From Demequina flava (GTDB lineage: Bacteria; Actinomycetota; Actinomycetes; Actinomycetales; Demequinaceae): a stretch of 64,000 bases of DNA. Shown one piece after another: positions 19,020 through 31,526 of this stretch. How positions within the stretch are numbered: the stretch's first letter is position 1; every line of letters begins with the position of its first letter. A program made the translations under genes and the position numbers. The notes under the pieces were generated by a model, which ran no database searches, had not been told where the DNA came from, and saw only the letters and a list, made by a program, of their open reading frames with translations. The stretch covers positions 186,001 to 250,000 of the forward strand of contig NZ_BBRA01000002.1 in assembly GCF_000975035.1 (NCBI RefSeq), read 5' to 3'.

Positions 19020-19511
19020 ATGGATACGGATCTGAGGCTCATCTCGCGAATCTTCTCCGGAGGACAGACCGGCGCCGACCGCGCGGCCCTGGACGCGGCG
19101 ATCAAGGCGCGCGTTGTCCACGGAGGATGGTGCCCCGCTGGCGGGTGGGCCGAGGACAAGCCGTACCCGCCCGGCGTGCTCGTGTCTTATCCGGGACTCA
19201 AGCCGACGATCGAGTCCGAGCCCGAGGTCCGCTCCCGTTACAACATCCGCGACTCGCACGCGACGCTGGTGCTGGGCGCGGTGGAATCCTCCGAGGGGTG
19301 CCAGCGCGGGGTCGCCTACGCGCGCGCTACGTCAAGGCCGGTGCTCTTGAACCCGTCCGAGCCAGACGAGGCGCTCGAGTTCCTACGGGGCGTGGGGCGC
19401 GACTTGATTGTCAACGTCGCTGGGCCGCGCGAGTCTGAAGCGCCGGGTGGCTACGACCGCGCCCGCGAGTTCATGGATGAGTTGCTCGCTTCCGCTGCCG
19501 CCTCCACGTAG
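19020..19511 (+). CDS. Putative molybdenum carrier (SLOG/YpsA-like) protein
   Basis: A 163-residue protein of the putative molybdenum-carrier group within the SLOG/DprA-like Rossmann families. The nucleotide- or ligand-binding signature RIFSGGQTGADRAALDAAI (residues about 10-28) is followed by HGGWCPAGGWAEDKPYPPG. The ATG at 19020 is preceded by the strong ribosome site GGAGGAGAAGTT; the longer frame from 18975 lacks one. No molybdopterin gene is nearby, so the name comes from the family and the actual ligand is unknown. It is one of very few plus-strand genes here and lies in an accessory insert between metK and coaBC. Confidence 0.75.
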   Translation: MDTDLRLISRIFSGGQTGADRAALDAAIKARVVHGGWCPAGGWAEDKPYPPGVLVSYPGLKPTIESEPEVRSRYNIRDSHATLVLGAVESSEGCQRGVAYARATSRPVLLNPSEPDEALEFLRGVGRDLIVNVAGPRESEAPGGYDRAREFMDELLASAAAST

Positions 19512-19530
19512 CCGCAGATGGTGCATGGAG

Positions 19531-19558
19531 GTGTCGATTTCGCCCCGATTCTCGACAC
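19531..19558. terminator. Possible terminator between convergent genes
   Basis: GTGTCGA (19531-19537) pairs with TCGACAC (19552-19558) around a 14-base loop and is followed on the plus strand by TTTATT. It lies 19 bases after the Mo-carrier stop and 19 bases from the stop of the convergent nuclease-like gene. The stem is short, so confidence is moderate. Confidence 0.4.
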
Positions 19559-19577
19559 TTTATTGCACCGGACGTGG

Positions 19578-20507
19578 TCACCCGCGTAGCCGTTGCTGCA
19601 CGACATTTATCACCATGGATCGGCACCACTCCGGGCGCTTGGTGAGATCACGCCACGTGAGCCTCAGCGTCTGATAGCCAAGGCTCGCCGTAAGTACATC
19701 GCGCTCGCGGTCACGGGCCCACGACTGCTCATCAGCGTGGAACGCACGGCCGTCGAACTCGACAATCAACCGTGCCCGCTCATGGCACATGTCCGCCACC
19801 ACAGTCCGGCGACGCGCGCGGATGGTGTGCTGCCAAGTGAACTCGGAGAACGACCGGCCCACAAATACGTCACGCTTGGCGATCACCTCCATCGGAGACT
19901 GCGCGCCGTCAAGAAAGTAGCCAAGGAGCTCAGCTAGCTCACGGCGACGCTTCAACCTGGGGCGACTCGCTAGGTCTGTTGCGAGTTCCGGTGCCGAAAC
20001 AATGCGCTTCCACAACGCGCGGTAGACCACGTCCGCAGCGAGGCGCACTGGAGTCAGCGCCCACGCATCGAGGACCGCGTTCGATGGCGTCACTGTAGGC
20101 ACTCCGTTCACGGTGCGGTGGGCTGGCCAGGTGCGGGTGGAACGTACCGTGAGGTTGGGCTGCACGGACACGCGGTAGCCGTGAGGAACCACGAGCACAT
20201 CTTCGCCCGGGACTTGCCACGTAGGTTCGAAGAGAGCCAAAGCCGTCTGCGCTGAGACGAGGCCACGTGGGATCCACATGTGGAGCGCCGCGGCACGGCA
20301 CCTCGGGTCGCGTGCGTGTTGCGCCGCTACGAAGATGCCCGGCCTGATCCGCACGACCTTTGCCGTTTCAAGTGCCTGGTCCAGGCTGTAGCGAGAGAAG
20401 GCGGCAAGAACCTGGGCCCTGGAGAGCGGTCTTTCAACCCGAGCCATGTAGCGCGACAAACATTCGCCGGCGCGCGGCGGCTCGGGAGGGATGGGGTCAC
20501 TCGGCAC
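19578..20507 (-). CDS. DUF559-type endonuclease-domain protein
   Basis: A 309-residue protein of a type scattered in actinobacteria. The N-terminal part resembles the AbiEi-like winged-helix region (LSRAQVLAAFSRYSLDQAL). The C-terminal 90 residues form a Vsr/DUF559-like PD-(D/E)XK fold: Asp and Glu/Gln residues lie in IVEFDGRAFHADEQSW, then a conserved Arg in ARDRERDVLTASLGYQTLRL. The family is linked with mobile or defence contexts, but no cognate toxin or methylase is adjacent. The start could be the Met at residue 21. It and the convergent Mo-carrier gene interrupt the usual coaBC-metK neighbourhood. Confidence 0.65.
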   Translation of the reverse strand: MPSDPIPPEPPRAGECLSRYMARVERPLSRAQVLAAFSRYSLDQALETAKVVRIRPGIFVAAQHARDPRCRAAALHMWIPRGLVSAQTALALFEPTWQVPGEDVLVVPHGYRVSVQPNLTVRSTRTWPAHRTVNGVPTVTPSNAVLDAWALTPVRLAADVVYRALWKRIVSAPELATDLASRPRLKRRRELAELLGYFLDGAQSPMEVIAKRDVFVGRSFSEFTWQHTIRARRRTVVADMCHERARLIVEFDGRAFHADEQSWARDRERDVLTASLGYQTLRLTWRDLTKRPEWCRSMVINVVQQRLRG

Positions 20508-20651
20508 GCCTCATTCCAGCGCGGTCAGACCCGTGCGTGGCGGTGTTGCTCCTGAGGGGTGGACAGCTGCGCGGTATCCCGGGGATGGGGACGACGCTCA
20601 CGTATTGCTATGTGCAGGAAAGCGCTCAAAATCAGGGCAGAATCCGCAGTT

Positions 20652-22052
20652 TCATGCACCGTTTGCGTCGGCGGGAGTGGCGAGGCCACCAATCGCATCG
20701 AGGACAGCGTGTGCGACTGCGAGTTTGGTTCCCGCTGCCTCGCTGACGACTTCGCCAGCAGCATCCAGCATCACGACCGAGTTCGTGGCGGTGCCGAAGC
20801 CGACATCCTGGCCGACCTCATTCACGACGAGGAGATCGGCTCCCTTGCGCCGAGCCTTAGACGCGCCGTGCTCGACAACGGAGCCCGCATCATCACCAGT
20901 TTCAGCCGCGAACCCGACAATGACCTGGCCGCCAGTATCACCAGCGGTGCCTTCGGGAATGGTCGCGTGGCTGGCCCGCTTGCGCGCGACGAGGCCCGCA
21001 AGGAGGTCGGGGGTCTGCTCAAGCTCGAGCGTCAGTCCTTCTTCGCCGGACTTTTTGAGCTTCGACGCAGATGCGGACAACGGACGGTAATCAGCCACCG
21101 CAGCAGCCATGATCACGATGTCCGCCGACTGCGATTCACTTGCCAGAGCTTTCTCGAGTTCAGCCGCCGACTCAACATCGACTCGCGTGACGCCCTCGCC
21201 CAAGGGCAAGGTCACATTGGCTGCGATGACGGTCACGGTGGCTCCGCGCTCGCGGGCAGCCTCTGCCAGAGCGAAGCCCTGCATGCCGGATGAGCGGTTA
21301 CCCAGATAGCGCACCGGATCGATGGGCTCGCGGGTGCCGCCTGCTGTGATCAGCACGCGCACCCCGTCTAGGTCGCCCCAGGTGCCGCCATCTCCGCGGC
21401 CCGGTAGGACATGCGGATCACTTTCCGCCGGATTGTGACCCAGATCCCCTACTGAGGGTGTTGAGTCCGTGGCGCGGGAGGCTGCAGAGCCCTGAGCGGG
21501 GGGTGCGGAGGTGGCAGACGCACCGGACGCACCAACCAACTCGTACAGCGCGGCCACAATGACTTCAGGATCAGGCAAGCGCCCAGGACCGGAATCGGGC
21601 CCCGTCAACCGCCCAACGGCCGGCTCCAGCACAGTCACGCCACGCGAACGCAACGTGGAAACGTTCGCGATAACGGAGGGGTCGCGCCACATCTCCGTGT
21701 GCATCGCGGGACACACCAGGATGGGGGCCTCGGTCGCAAGAAGGGCGTTCCCGAGTAAGTCGGTCGCGCGTCCGGCTGCCATCTGCGCCAGGAAGTCGGC
21801 GGTGGCGGGGGCGACAAGAACGGCCTCGGCGCGTTGGCCGAGCCGAACGTGCTGCACCGACGGGACGTCGTCAAACGTCTCCGTCGGTGCAGGATGTCCA
21901 GATAGTGCCTCCCACGTCGCGCGCCCCACAAAATTCAGTGAGGCCGCGGTGGGTGTGACACGGACGTCATGTCCGTCCTCCGTGAGCAGTCGGAGCACCA
22001 GCGCCGCCTTGTATGCGGCAATGCCGCCGGTGACGCCCAGGAGGACGCGCAT
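20652..22052 (-). CDS. coaBC: Phosphopantothenoylcysteine synthetase/decarboxylase
   Basis: A 466-residue fusion acting in coenzyme A synthesis. The N-terminal flavin decarboxylase CoaC shows LLGVTGGIAAYKAALVLRLL, the active-site His in VQHVRLGQRAE, and the substrate loop PAMHTEMW. The C-terminal CoaB starts near residue 231 with VLITAGGTREPIDPVRYLGN and includes IMAAAVADYRP. The linker between the domains is unusually long and low-complexity (about 55 residues, Ala/Ser/Thr/Pro/Gly). It is partly encoded by a diverged copy of the 15700 palindrome. It follows rpoZ by 9 bases. Confidence 0.94.
   Translation of the reverse strand: MRVLLGVTGGIAAYKAALVLRLLTEDGHDVRVTPTAASLNFVGRATWEALSGHPAPTETFDDVPSVQHVRLGQRAEAVLVAPATADFLAQMAAGRATDLLGNALLATEAPILVCPAMHTEMWRDPSVIANVSTLRSRGVTVLEPAVGRLTGPDSGPGRLPDPEVIVAALYELVGASGASATSAPPAQGSAASRATDSTPSVGDLGHNPAESDPHVLPGRGDGGTWGDLDGVRVLITAGGTREPIDPVRYLGNRSSGMQGFALAEAARERGATVTVIAANVTLPLGEGVTRVDVESAAELEKALASESQSADIVIMAAAVADYRPLSASASKLKKSGEEGLTLELEQTPDLLAGLVARKRASHATIPEGTAGDTGGQVIVGFAAETGDDAGSVVEHGASKARRKGADLLVVNEVGQDVGFGTATNSVVMLDAAGEVVSEAAGTKLAVAHAVLDAIGGLATPADANGA
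21401..21457. repeat. Diverged copy of palindromic repeat inside coaBC linker
   Basis: The segment beginning CCGGTAGGACATGCGGATCA and ending GGATTGTGACCCAGATCCCC plus TACTGAGGG matches the element at 15700-15755. Over the right arm only two substitutions separate ATTGTGACCCAGATGTCCTA from ATTGTGACCCAGATCCCCTA. The left arm is more degenerate. It is read in frame as part of the coaBC inter-domain linker (around LGHNPAESDPHVLPGR), comparable in concept to palindromic elements that insert in Rickettsia genes. Confidence 0.7.
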
Positions 22053-22061
22053 GACTGAGAG

Positions 22062-22328
22062 TTACTTCTCGGAGTCGCCCAGGTCGAGCAGGCCGCCCTC
22101 GTTGATCTCGCGCAGTGCGACCGACAGGGGCTTGTCGGTGGAGTCGGCCTCGACGAGCGGGCCGACGTTCTCGAAGTGGCCCTCACCGAGTGCCTCGTAG
22201 TACGAGTTGATCTGACGGGCACGCTTGGAGCCGTAGATCACGAGGGCGTACTTGGAGTCCACCTTCTCGAGCAGCTCATCGATGGGCGGGTTGGTGATGC
22301 CCTCGGGGTGTGCGACGGTTCCAGCCAC
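22062..22328 (-). CDS. rpoZ: RNA polymerase omega subunit
   Basis: An 88-residue omega subunit that helps assemble beta-prime. The actinobacterial signature [20 protein letters not shown] and [13 protein letters not shown] is clear. The start is a GTG at 22328, preceded 6 bases upstream by GAGGAG; the frame upstream has no homology. It lies between gmk and coaBC in the standard gmk-rpoZ-coaBC-metK order. Confidence 0.95.
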   Translation of the reverse strand: MAGTVAHPEGITNPPIDELLEKVDSKYALVIYGSKRARQINSYYEALGEGHFENVGPLVEADSTDKPLSVALREINEGGLLDLGDSEK

Positions 22329-22378
22329 GGTTAACTCCTCAAATTGGCGGGACGAACGGTAACAAAACTCGCACAAGT

Positions 22379-22933
22379 CTAGCGTGCTTGGAGAACTATG
22401 TCCTCGAGCTCGCCCAGTGCGGTGTCGAGATCGTCATTGACGACGACCTCATCAAATTCTTCAGCGGCAGCCATCTCCTGCCGCGCGGTCTCGAGCCGGC
22501 GTTCACGCTCGGCCTCATTCTCAGTGCCGCGCCCCTCAAGACGCCTCACCAGTTCCTCCCAGGACGGGGGCGCAACGAACACAAACAGCGCCTCCGGCAT
22601 GGTGCGGCGCACTTGCCGTACGCCGTCCAGGTCAATCTCGAGTACAGCAGGTCGCCCTGCGGCCAGCGCGTCGAGCACAGGCTGGCGCGGCGTGCCGTAG
22701 CGGTTGGAGCCGTGAACAACGGCCCACTCGAGCAACCCGTCCTCCGCCACCAACGCATCAAACTGCTCGTGCGTGACGAAGTGATAGTCCTCGCCGTCCT
22801 GCTCGCCGGGTCGAGCGGGACGTGTTGTCGCGGACACGGACACCCAAATCTCAGGGTGTTTGTCCAAGAGCGCCTTCAGCAAGGTTCCCTTGCCCACCGC
22901 GGTGGGACCCGCGAGCACAACGAGTTGCGCCAT
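22379..22933 (-). CDS. gmk: Guanylate kinase
   Basis: A 184-residue GMP kinase. The P-loop [16 protein letters not shown] (about 8-23), the GMP-binding [19 protein letters not shown] and the lid motif [12 protein letters not shown] are present. The P-loop has Ala-Val where many have Ser-Gly; both occur in actinobacteria. It directly abuts mihF with no gap. Confidence 0.96.
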   Translation of the reverse strand: MAQLVVLAGPTAVGKGTLLKALLDKHPEIWVSVSATTRPARPGEQDGEDYHFVTHEQFDALVAEDGLLEWAVVHGSNRYGTPRQPVLDALAAGRPAVLEIDLDGVRQVRRTMPEALFVFVAPPSWEELVRRLEGRGTENEAERERRLETARQEMAAAEEFDEVVVNDDLDTALGELEDIVLQAR

Positions 22934-23245
22934 TCAGCCCTCGCGCTTGATGAGCGCCTCGACCTGATGTGCACCAAGTCCACGCACACGGCGTGCTGGG
23001 GAGATACCGATCTCCTCCATGGCGGTTTCGGCACGCTTGGGGCCGATTCCGGGCAGGCACTGCAATAGATCGCGGACACGAATGCCGGCCAGGGCCTCAT
23101 CAGCCTTGGCTTCGTTGATGGCCTTCTCGAGAGTCATTTCGCCGTGCGTGAGCTTCTCCTTGAAGACGCGGCGTGCTGAACGCACTGCGGTCGCCTTCAC
23201 GAGAGCCGCGGCACGTTGCTCATCTGACAGTTCGGGTGTCGCCAC
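22934..23245 (-). CDS. mihF: Actinobacterial integration host factor mIHF
   Basis: A 103-residue nucleoid-associated protein restricted to actinobacteria and unrelated in sequence to HU/IHF. The core IRVRDLLQCLPGIGPKRAETAMEEI is its helix-two-turn-helix DNA-binding region. The N-terminal helix MATPELSDEQRAAAL is typical. It bends DNA and, in mycobacteria, supports phage L5 integration. The gene follows pyrF by 38 bases and abuts gmk. It is one of the strongest taxonomic markers in the window. Confidence 0.96.
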   Translation of the reverse strand: MATPELSDEQRAAALVKATAVRSARRVFKEKLTHGEMTLEKAINEAKADEALAGIRVRDLLQCLPGIGPKRAETAMEEIGISPARRVRGLGAHQVEALIKREG

Positions 23246-23283
23246 GGTCCCTTCCTTTCTCTGGGGAGGATGTGCGGACGGGT

Positions 23284-24126
23284 CTATCCCGCCAGCGCTG
23301 TCTTCGCTGCGTCGGTCGCCTCAATAACGGCCGCGCGCAACTTTTCAACGAAGGGACCTGCACGCAGGACCCCCCTCGATTGATTGACGAGTACGAGTCC
23401 CCGAGAGTTCCCAAATACCTGGGACAACTCCTTGGCACCCGCACCCTGTGCGCCCACTCCCGGCGCGAGGATTGGCCCGTTCAGGCCCTCGAGGCCGATG
23501 CCGAGATCCGACACCGCCGATCCGACTGTCGCTCCCACGACAAGTCCAACGGAGCCCATGGGCTCCTCCCCCACGTTCAACTCCGCAGCCTGGCGGACAA
23601 TCGACGCCGCGACTGCTTCACCGTCCGCGGATCGCGCGTGCTGCACTTCGTGGCCCTCGGGGTTCGAGGTCAGCGCAAGCACGAACAGCCCCTTGCCGTG
23701 CTCCTTCGCAAGCGAAACCGCCGGCGCGAGCGAACCGAAGCCCAGGTATGGCGATACGGTCAGCGCGTCACATTCCAGCGGAGCGCCAGGTACCAGGTAC
23801 GACTGCGCATAACCGGCCATCGTGGATCCGATGTCGCCGCGCTTGGCGTCCAGAATCGACAGCAGCGACGCTTCACGGGCTGCGCGCAACACCGCCTCGA
23901 GGGCTGCAACGCCCTGAGAGCCGTGCCGCTCAAAGAAGGCGGCGTTGGGTTTTACTGCTGCGGCGTGTCCGGCCGATGCTTCAATCACCGCTTCACCAAA
24001 GCTCACCAAGGATTGTGGTGAGTCGGGTAGCCCCCACTGCTCGAGGAGCTCGGGGTGGGGGTCAATGCCGACGCAGAGCGGGCCAAACTCGGCCATGGCG
24101 TTCGACAAACGTGCACCGAATGTCAT
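23284..24126 (-). CDS. pyrF: Orotidine 5'-phosphate decarboxylase (type 2)
   Basis: A 280-residue decarboxylase for the last step to UMP. The group 2 form is marked by CVGIDPHPELLEQWG and VKPNAAFFERHG, with catalytic LDAKRGDIGSTMAGYA. The ATG at 24126 has a good AAGGAGAG ribosome site, so I rejected the earlier start at 24150. It is separated from carB by 115 bases holding a long stem-loop, so it may be uncoupled from the pyr operon. Confidence 0.95.
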   Translation of the reverse strand: MTFGARLSNAMAEFGPLCVGIDPHPELLEQWGLPDSPQSLVSFGEAVIEASAGHAAAVKPNAAFFERHGSQGVAALEAVLRAAREASLLSILDAKRGDIGSTMAGYAQSYLVPGAPLECDALTVSPYLGFGSLAPAVSLAKEHGKGLFVLALTSNPEGHEVQHARSADGEAVAASIVRQAAELNVGEEPMGSVGLVVGATVGSAVSDLGIGLEGLNGPILAPGVGAQGAGAKELSQVFGNSRGLVLVNQSRGVLRAGPFVEKLRAAVIEATDAAKTALAG

Positions 24127-24183
24127 TCGGTCTCTCCTTAGGCGACGCATGCAGCATCGGTCATTGTGGCCATGCTACCTGCG

Positions 24184-24223
24184 GATACGTCCCAATGTGC
24201 GGTCAAGCACATCGGGACGTATC
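24184..24223. terminator. Long stem-loop between carB and pyrF
   Basis: GATACGTCCCAATGTGC (24184-24200) and GCACATCGGGACGTATC (24207-24223) pair over 17 positions with one mismatch around a 6-base loop. It is 18 bases past the carB stop and 58 bases before the pyrF start. No T-run follows on the minus strand, so it could be a transcript-stabilising or attenuating hairpin rather than a classic terminator. Confidence 0.55.
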
Positions 24224-24241
24224 GACTTGTGGTGAATGAGG

Positions 24242-27534
<3,293 letters not shown>

Positions 27535-27535
<1 letters not shown>

Positions 27536-28665
27536 CAGACGCGCTCCCCCTTCATGACGGAGATGAAACGATCGAACAAGTAGGACGCATCGTGCGGACC
27601 TGCGGCGGCCTCCGGGTGGTACTGCACGGAGAAGGCGGGCAGGTCGAGGCACTCGAGGCCTTCGACGACGTCGTCATTGAGGCACACGTGGGACACCTTG
27701 ACGCGGCCGTATCCGGCGGGTGAGTCCGACTCCCCCTCCAGCGGCGCGTCCACGGCGAAGCCGTGATTGTGAGCGGTGACCTCCACCTTGCCGGTGGTGC
27801 GGTCCATCACGGGCTGGTTGATGCCGCGGTGGCCGAACTGGAGCTTGTAGGTGCCGTACCCGAGCGCGCGGCCCAGCATCTGGTTGCCGAAGCAGATGCC
27901 GAAAAACGGCACCTTGGCGTCGAGCACCTTGCGCAGCTGGTCGACCGCGTGGGTCGCCGCGGCGGGGTCGCCCGGCCCGTTGGAGAAGAACACGCCGTCA
28001 GGGTTCTCGGCGAGGATTTGCTCAGCGGTCCACGAGGAGGGCACGACGGTGACGCGGATTCCGCGCTCGGCCATCATGCGGGGCGTGTTGGCCTTGATGC
28101 CGAGGTCGACGGCCACAACGTCAGCGACCTTCTCCGCACCCTCGGCGGGTTCAACCACGTAAGCCTCAGGAGCCGTGACCTCATCGGCCAGGTGTGCACC
28201 AGACATTTCGGCACCAGCCTTGACGCGCGACACGAGCTCCTCGACAGGGGCCAACGCGTCGCCGCTAAAGATGCCCGCACGCATTACGCCTTCGCGCAGG
28301 ATACGCGTGAGCTGGCGGGTGTCGATGCCGGAGATACCGACAATCCCCTGTGCCTCGAGGTCGTCGTCGAGCGTGCGCTGGGCGCGCCAGTTCGAGGAAC
28401 GTCGGGAGGGGTCGCGCACCACGTACCCGGCAACCCAGATCTGACGGGATTCATCGTCCTCATCGTTGACACCGGTGTTGCCGATGTGGGGTGCCGTCAT
28501 GACCACGATCTGACGGTGGTAGCTAGGGTCGGTGAGTGTCTCCTGGTAGCCGGTCATGCCGGTGTTGAAGACGATCTCTCCCAGGGTTTGGCCGGTGGCG
28601 CCGTAAGCGGCGCCTTCAAACGTCCGGCCGTCCTCGAGGACGAGGACCGCGGGGCTGTCAGTCAC
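27535..28665 (-). CDS. carA: Carbamoyl-phosphate synthase small subunit
   Basis: A 376-residue glutaminase subunit supplying ammonia to CarB. The class I amidotransferase triad is visible as [18 protein letters not shown] (Cys) and [15 protein letters not shown] (His, Glu). The N-terminal domain starts with [16 protein letters not shown]. It overlaps pyrC by 4 bases upstream and carB by 3 bases downstream, so it sits within the coupled pyr operon. Confidence 0.97.
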
Positions 28666-29969
28666 GCGAATGCTCCTTCAAACGAAACGTCAGTGTAGGT
28701 GGGGCGGCCGCGCAGGAAGGTGGCGACGGCGCGTCCCGGAAGCTCAATCCCGCCAAAGGGCGAGTTGTTGGACCGCGAGGCGGTGGCGCTGGGCTCCACC
28801 GTCCACGTGGCCGTGGGGTCAATGAGGGTGATGTTGGCAGGCTCGCCCACCTCAAGGGGGCGACCGTGGCCCTCATCCCGGCCGATGCTGGCTGGGGTTG
28901 TCGACATGACCCTCGCCACATCGCGCCACGACAGGGCGCCACTGTCCACCATGGTCTTCTGCACGATGCCGACGGCCGTTTCGAGGCCGATCATGCCCAT
29001 CGCGGCGGCTCCCCACTCGCAGTCCTTGTCCTCGTCCGGGTGCGGAGCGTGGTCGGTGGCGACGATGTCGATGGTGCCGTCGGCCAGTCCCGCGCGGACG
29101 GCGTCGACGTCGGCCTGGGTGCGAAGCGGCGGGTTGACCTTGAAGCGCGGGTCGTAGCCGCGCACGTTCTCATCGGTCAGCAGCAGGTGGTGCGGCATGA
29201 CTTCGGCGGTCACGTCGATGCCCTTGGCCTTGGCCCAGCGGATGATCTCCACGGATCCGGCGGTGGACAGGTGGCACACATGCAGGCGGGAGCCGACGTG
29301 CTCAGCGAGCAGCACGTCGCGAGCAATGATCGACTCCTCTGCGACGGCGGGCCATCCGGCCAGCCCCAAATCGGTCGACACCAGACCCTCGTGCATCTGG
29401 GCACCCTCGGTCAGGCGCGGGTCCTGAGCGTGCTGGGCGATGACGCCGTCGAACGTCTTGACGTACTCGAGCGCGCGGCGCATCAGCACGGGGTCGTGCA
29501 CGCACTTGCCGTCGTCGCTGAACACGCGCACCTGGGCACGCGAGTTGGCCATGGCGCCCATCTCGGAGAGCTGGTTGCCCTCGAGCCCCACGGTGACGGC
29601 ACCCACGGGATAGACGTCGACCAGACCGACTTCTTTACCCCGCGAGGCAACCTGCTCCACGACACCGGCGGTGTCCGCGGTGGGGGTCGTGTTCGCCATG
29701 GCGTGGACGGCAACAAAGCCGCCCTTGGCGGCAGAACGCGACCCCGTCTCGATGGTCTCGGCGTCCTCACGCCCGGGCTCACGAAGGTGAACGTGAATGT
29801 CCACCAAGCCCGGAAGGGCGACCAGACCGGAGGCGTCGATCGTACGGGCGCCAGCCGGAGCATCGGCCCTATCCAAGGAAGCGATGCGTCCGTCAACGAT
29901 CACAAGGTCGGCGGTGGTGTCGCCATACAGCGACGCGTTCTCAATGACGATGGCGTCCGTCTCAGTCAT
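28662..29969 (-). CDS. pyrC: Dihydroorotase (class I)
   Basis: A 435-residue amidohydrolase that closes carbamoyl-aspartate to dihydroorotate. The metal site [17 protein letters not shown], the later histidines in [11 protein letters not shown] and the Asp in VATDHAPH are in place. It overlaps pyrB by 8 bases and carA by 4. The order pyrB-pyrC-carA-carB is the common actinobacterial one. Confidence 0.96.
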   Translation of the reverse strand: MTETDAIVIENASLYGDTTADLVIVDGRIASLDRADAPAGARTIDASGLVALPGLVDIHVHLREPGREDAETIETGSRSAAKGGFVAVHAMANTTPTADTAGVVEQVASRGKEVGLVDVYPVGAVTVGLEGNQLSEMGAMANSRAQVRVFSDDGKCVHDPVLMRRALEYVKTFDGVIAQHAQDPRLTEGAQMHEGLVSTDLGLAGWPAVAEESIIARDVLLAEHVGSRLHVCHLSTAGSVEIIRWAKAKGIDVTAEVMPHHLLLTDENVRGYDPRFKVNPPLRTQADVDAVRAGLADGTIDIVATDHAPHPDEDKDCEWGAAAMGMIGLETAVGIVQKTMVDSGALSWRDVARVMSTTPASIGRDEGHGRPLEVGEPANITLIDPTATWTVEPSATASRSNNSPFGGIELPGRAVATFLRGRPTYTDVSFEGAFA

Positions 29970-30927
29970 TGGGCGCCTCCTCTCCGGACAGCAGCAGGTA
30001 CAGGGCGGCCATGCGCACGGCGACGCCGTTGCTGACCTGTTCGACGATCACGGACCGCGGCGAGTCCGCTGCCTCCGCAGAGATTTCCAGGCCGCGGTTC
30101 ATGGGGCCAGGGTGAAGGATGATGGCGTGCTCGGGCATGCGGTCCATGCGGGCACGGTCCAGGCCAAACAGGCGCGTGTACTCCTCGGGCGAGGGGAAGA
30201 ACCCCGATCCCCCGCCGGTCATGCGCTCGCGCTGGACGCGCAGCATCATGATGGCGTCGAAGTCGTGAGCCTCGAGGGCGCTGTCGAGCGTGTAGTGGAC
30301 GGAGATGTCCTCACGCGCCGCCATGCCGAACGGGATCAGCGTGGGCGGTGCGACGACCACCACGTTGGCGCCCAGGGTCTTGAGCAGCGCGATGTTGGAG
30401 CCGGCCACGCGAGAGTGCAGGACGTCGCCCACGATCGCGACCGTGAGCCCGTCCAGACCCCTGCCGTCCGGCTCGGTGACGAGGTGGCGACGCATCGTGA
30501 AAGCGTCCAGCAGCGCCTGCGTGGGGTGCTGGTGCGTGCCGTCGCCAGCGTTCAAGACCGCGCCGTGCATCCAGCCGGACTGCGCGAGACGGTCTGCGGC
30601 GCCGGAGGCCCAGTGGCGGATGACAACGGCATCGGCCCCCATGGCCTGCAGCGTGAGCGCGGTGTCCTTGAGCGACTCCCCCTTGGACAGCGAGGAGCCC
30701 TTCGCGGAAAAGTTGATGACATCCGCACTGAGGCGCTTGGCGGCGGCCTCGAAGCTGATGCGCGTGCGGGTGGAGTCCTCGAAGAAGAGGTTCACGACAG
30801 TCCGGCCGCGCAATGTGGGCAGCTTGCGGATCTCGCGATCCTGCGTGGCGGCCATCTGCGCGGTGGTGTCGAGGATGAGTGTGGCGTCCTCGCGGGTCAT
30901 GTCCTGGGTGCCGAGCAGGTGCTTCAT
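29962..30927 (-). CDS. pyrB: Aspartate carbamoyltransferase catalytic chain
   Basis: A 321-residue transcarbamoylase. [19 protein letters not shown] carries the carbamoyl-phosphate motif STRTR, and [12 protein letters not shown] the aspartate loop HPGPMNRG. A separate regulatory chain PyrI is not encoded nearby, as expected in actinobacteria. The gene overlaps pyrR by 4 bases, so it is coupled to the regulator and shares its leader control. Confidence 0.97.
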   Translation of the reverse strand: MKHLLGTQDMTREDATLILDTTAQMAATQDREIRKLPTLRGRTVVNLFFEDSTRTRISFEAAAKRLSADVINFSAKGSSLSKGESLKDTALTLQAMGADAVVIRHWASGAADRLAQSGWMHGAVLNAGDGTHQHPTQALLDAFTMRRHLVTEPDGRGLDGLTVAIVGDVLHSRVAGSNIALLKTLGANVVVVAPPTLIPFGMAAREDISVHYTLDSALEAHDFDAIMMLRVQRERMTGGGSGFFPSPEEYTRLFGLDRARMDRMPEHAIILHPGPMNRGLEISAEAADSPRSVIVEQVSNGVAVRMAALYLLLSGEEAPND

Positions 30928-31469
30928 GAGCGGCCTCCGGACAGGATCACGGCGTCTTCGTCATCGGTCTCGCCCAGGTGCACGTCAACGCGCTCGGAAC
31001 GCGAGGTGGGGATGTTCTTGCCCACGTAGTCCGCGCGGATGGGAAGTTCGCGGTGGCCGCGATCCACGAGGACTGCGAGCTGGACGGCCTTGGGGCGGCC
31101 CTCGTCCTTGATCGCGTCCAGTGCAGCGCGGATGGTGCGGCCGGTGTGCAGGACGTCGTCGACCAGGACCACGGTGGCGTCGTCGATGCCGACTTTCGGG
31201 AGCGTCGTAGGGCCGATGCTGCGGGTGGGCTGCTTGCGCAGGTCATCCCGGTACATGGTGATGTCGAGCGCTCCGCAGCGGGCGGCGGCGTCGAAGCTGG
31301 GCTCGACCTCGGCGAGGCGCTGGGCCAGGCGGTGAGCGAGCGGAACGCCGCGGGTGGGGATTCCCAAAAGGACGAGGTGCTCGGGGCCCTCGTTGCGTTC
31401 GAGGATCTCGTGAGCAATGCGTGTGAGTGCGCGTCCGATGTCGGGCGCACCAAGAATGGTGCCAGTCAT
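30924..31469 (-). CDS. pyrR: Pyrimidine operon regulator / uracil phosphoribosyltransferase
   Basis: A 181-residue bifunctional protein. The PRPP-binding motif [18 protein letters not shown] and the upstream [15 protein letters not shown] are typical of PyrR. In the UMP-bound state PyrR binds a specific RNA loop; a matching site lies just upstream of this gene (31484-31505), overlapping the ribosome site region. The gene is therefore the autoregulated head of the pyr operon. Confidence 0.95.
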   Translation of the reverse strand: MTGTILGAPDIGRALTRIAHEILERNEGPEHLVLLGIPTRGVPLAHRLAQRLAEVEPSFDAAARCGALDITMYRDDLRKQPTRSIGPTTLPKVGIDDATVVLVDDVLHTGRTIRAALDAIKDEGRPKAVQLAVLVDRGHRELPIRADYVGKNIPTSRSERVDVHLGETDDEDAVILSGGRS

Positions 31470-31477
31470 CCTGGCGA

Positions 31478-31505
31478 CCTCCTTCCCCGCCTCTCTGGAC
31501 GGTCC
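31478..31505 (-). promoter_or_regulatory. PyrR-binding RNA hairpin beside the pyrR ribosome site
   Basis: Reading the minus strand, CCGTCCAGAGAGGCGG forms a short stem (CCG/CGG) whose loop contains CCAGAGAGG (31490-31498), the conserved PyrR-binding loop known from Bacillus and Mycobacterium leaders. It is followed by AAGGAGG (31478-31484), 8 bases before the ATG at 31469. The closeness implies that PyrR blocks ribosome access (translational repression), as described for mycobacteria; no terminator is seen in the leader. Mechanism is inferred. Confidence 0.8.
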
Positions 31506-31526
31506 TTAAAGGAAATCTGTCGTCCG

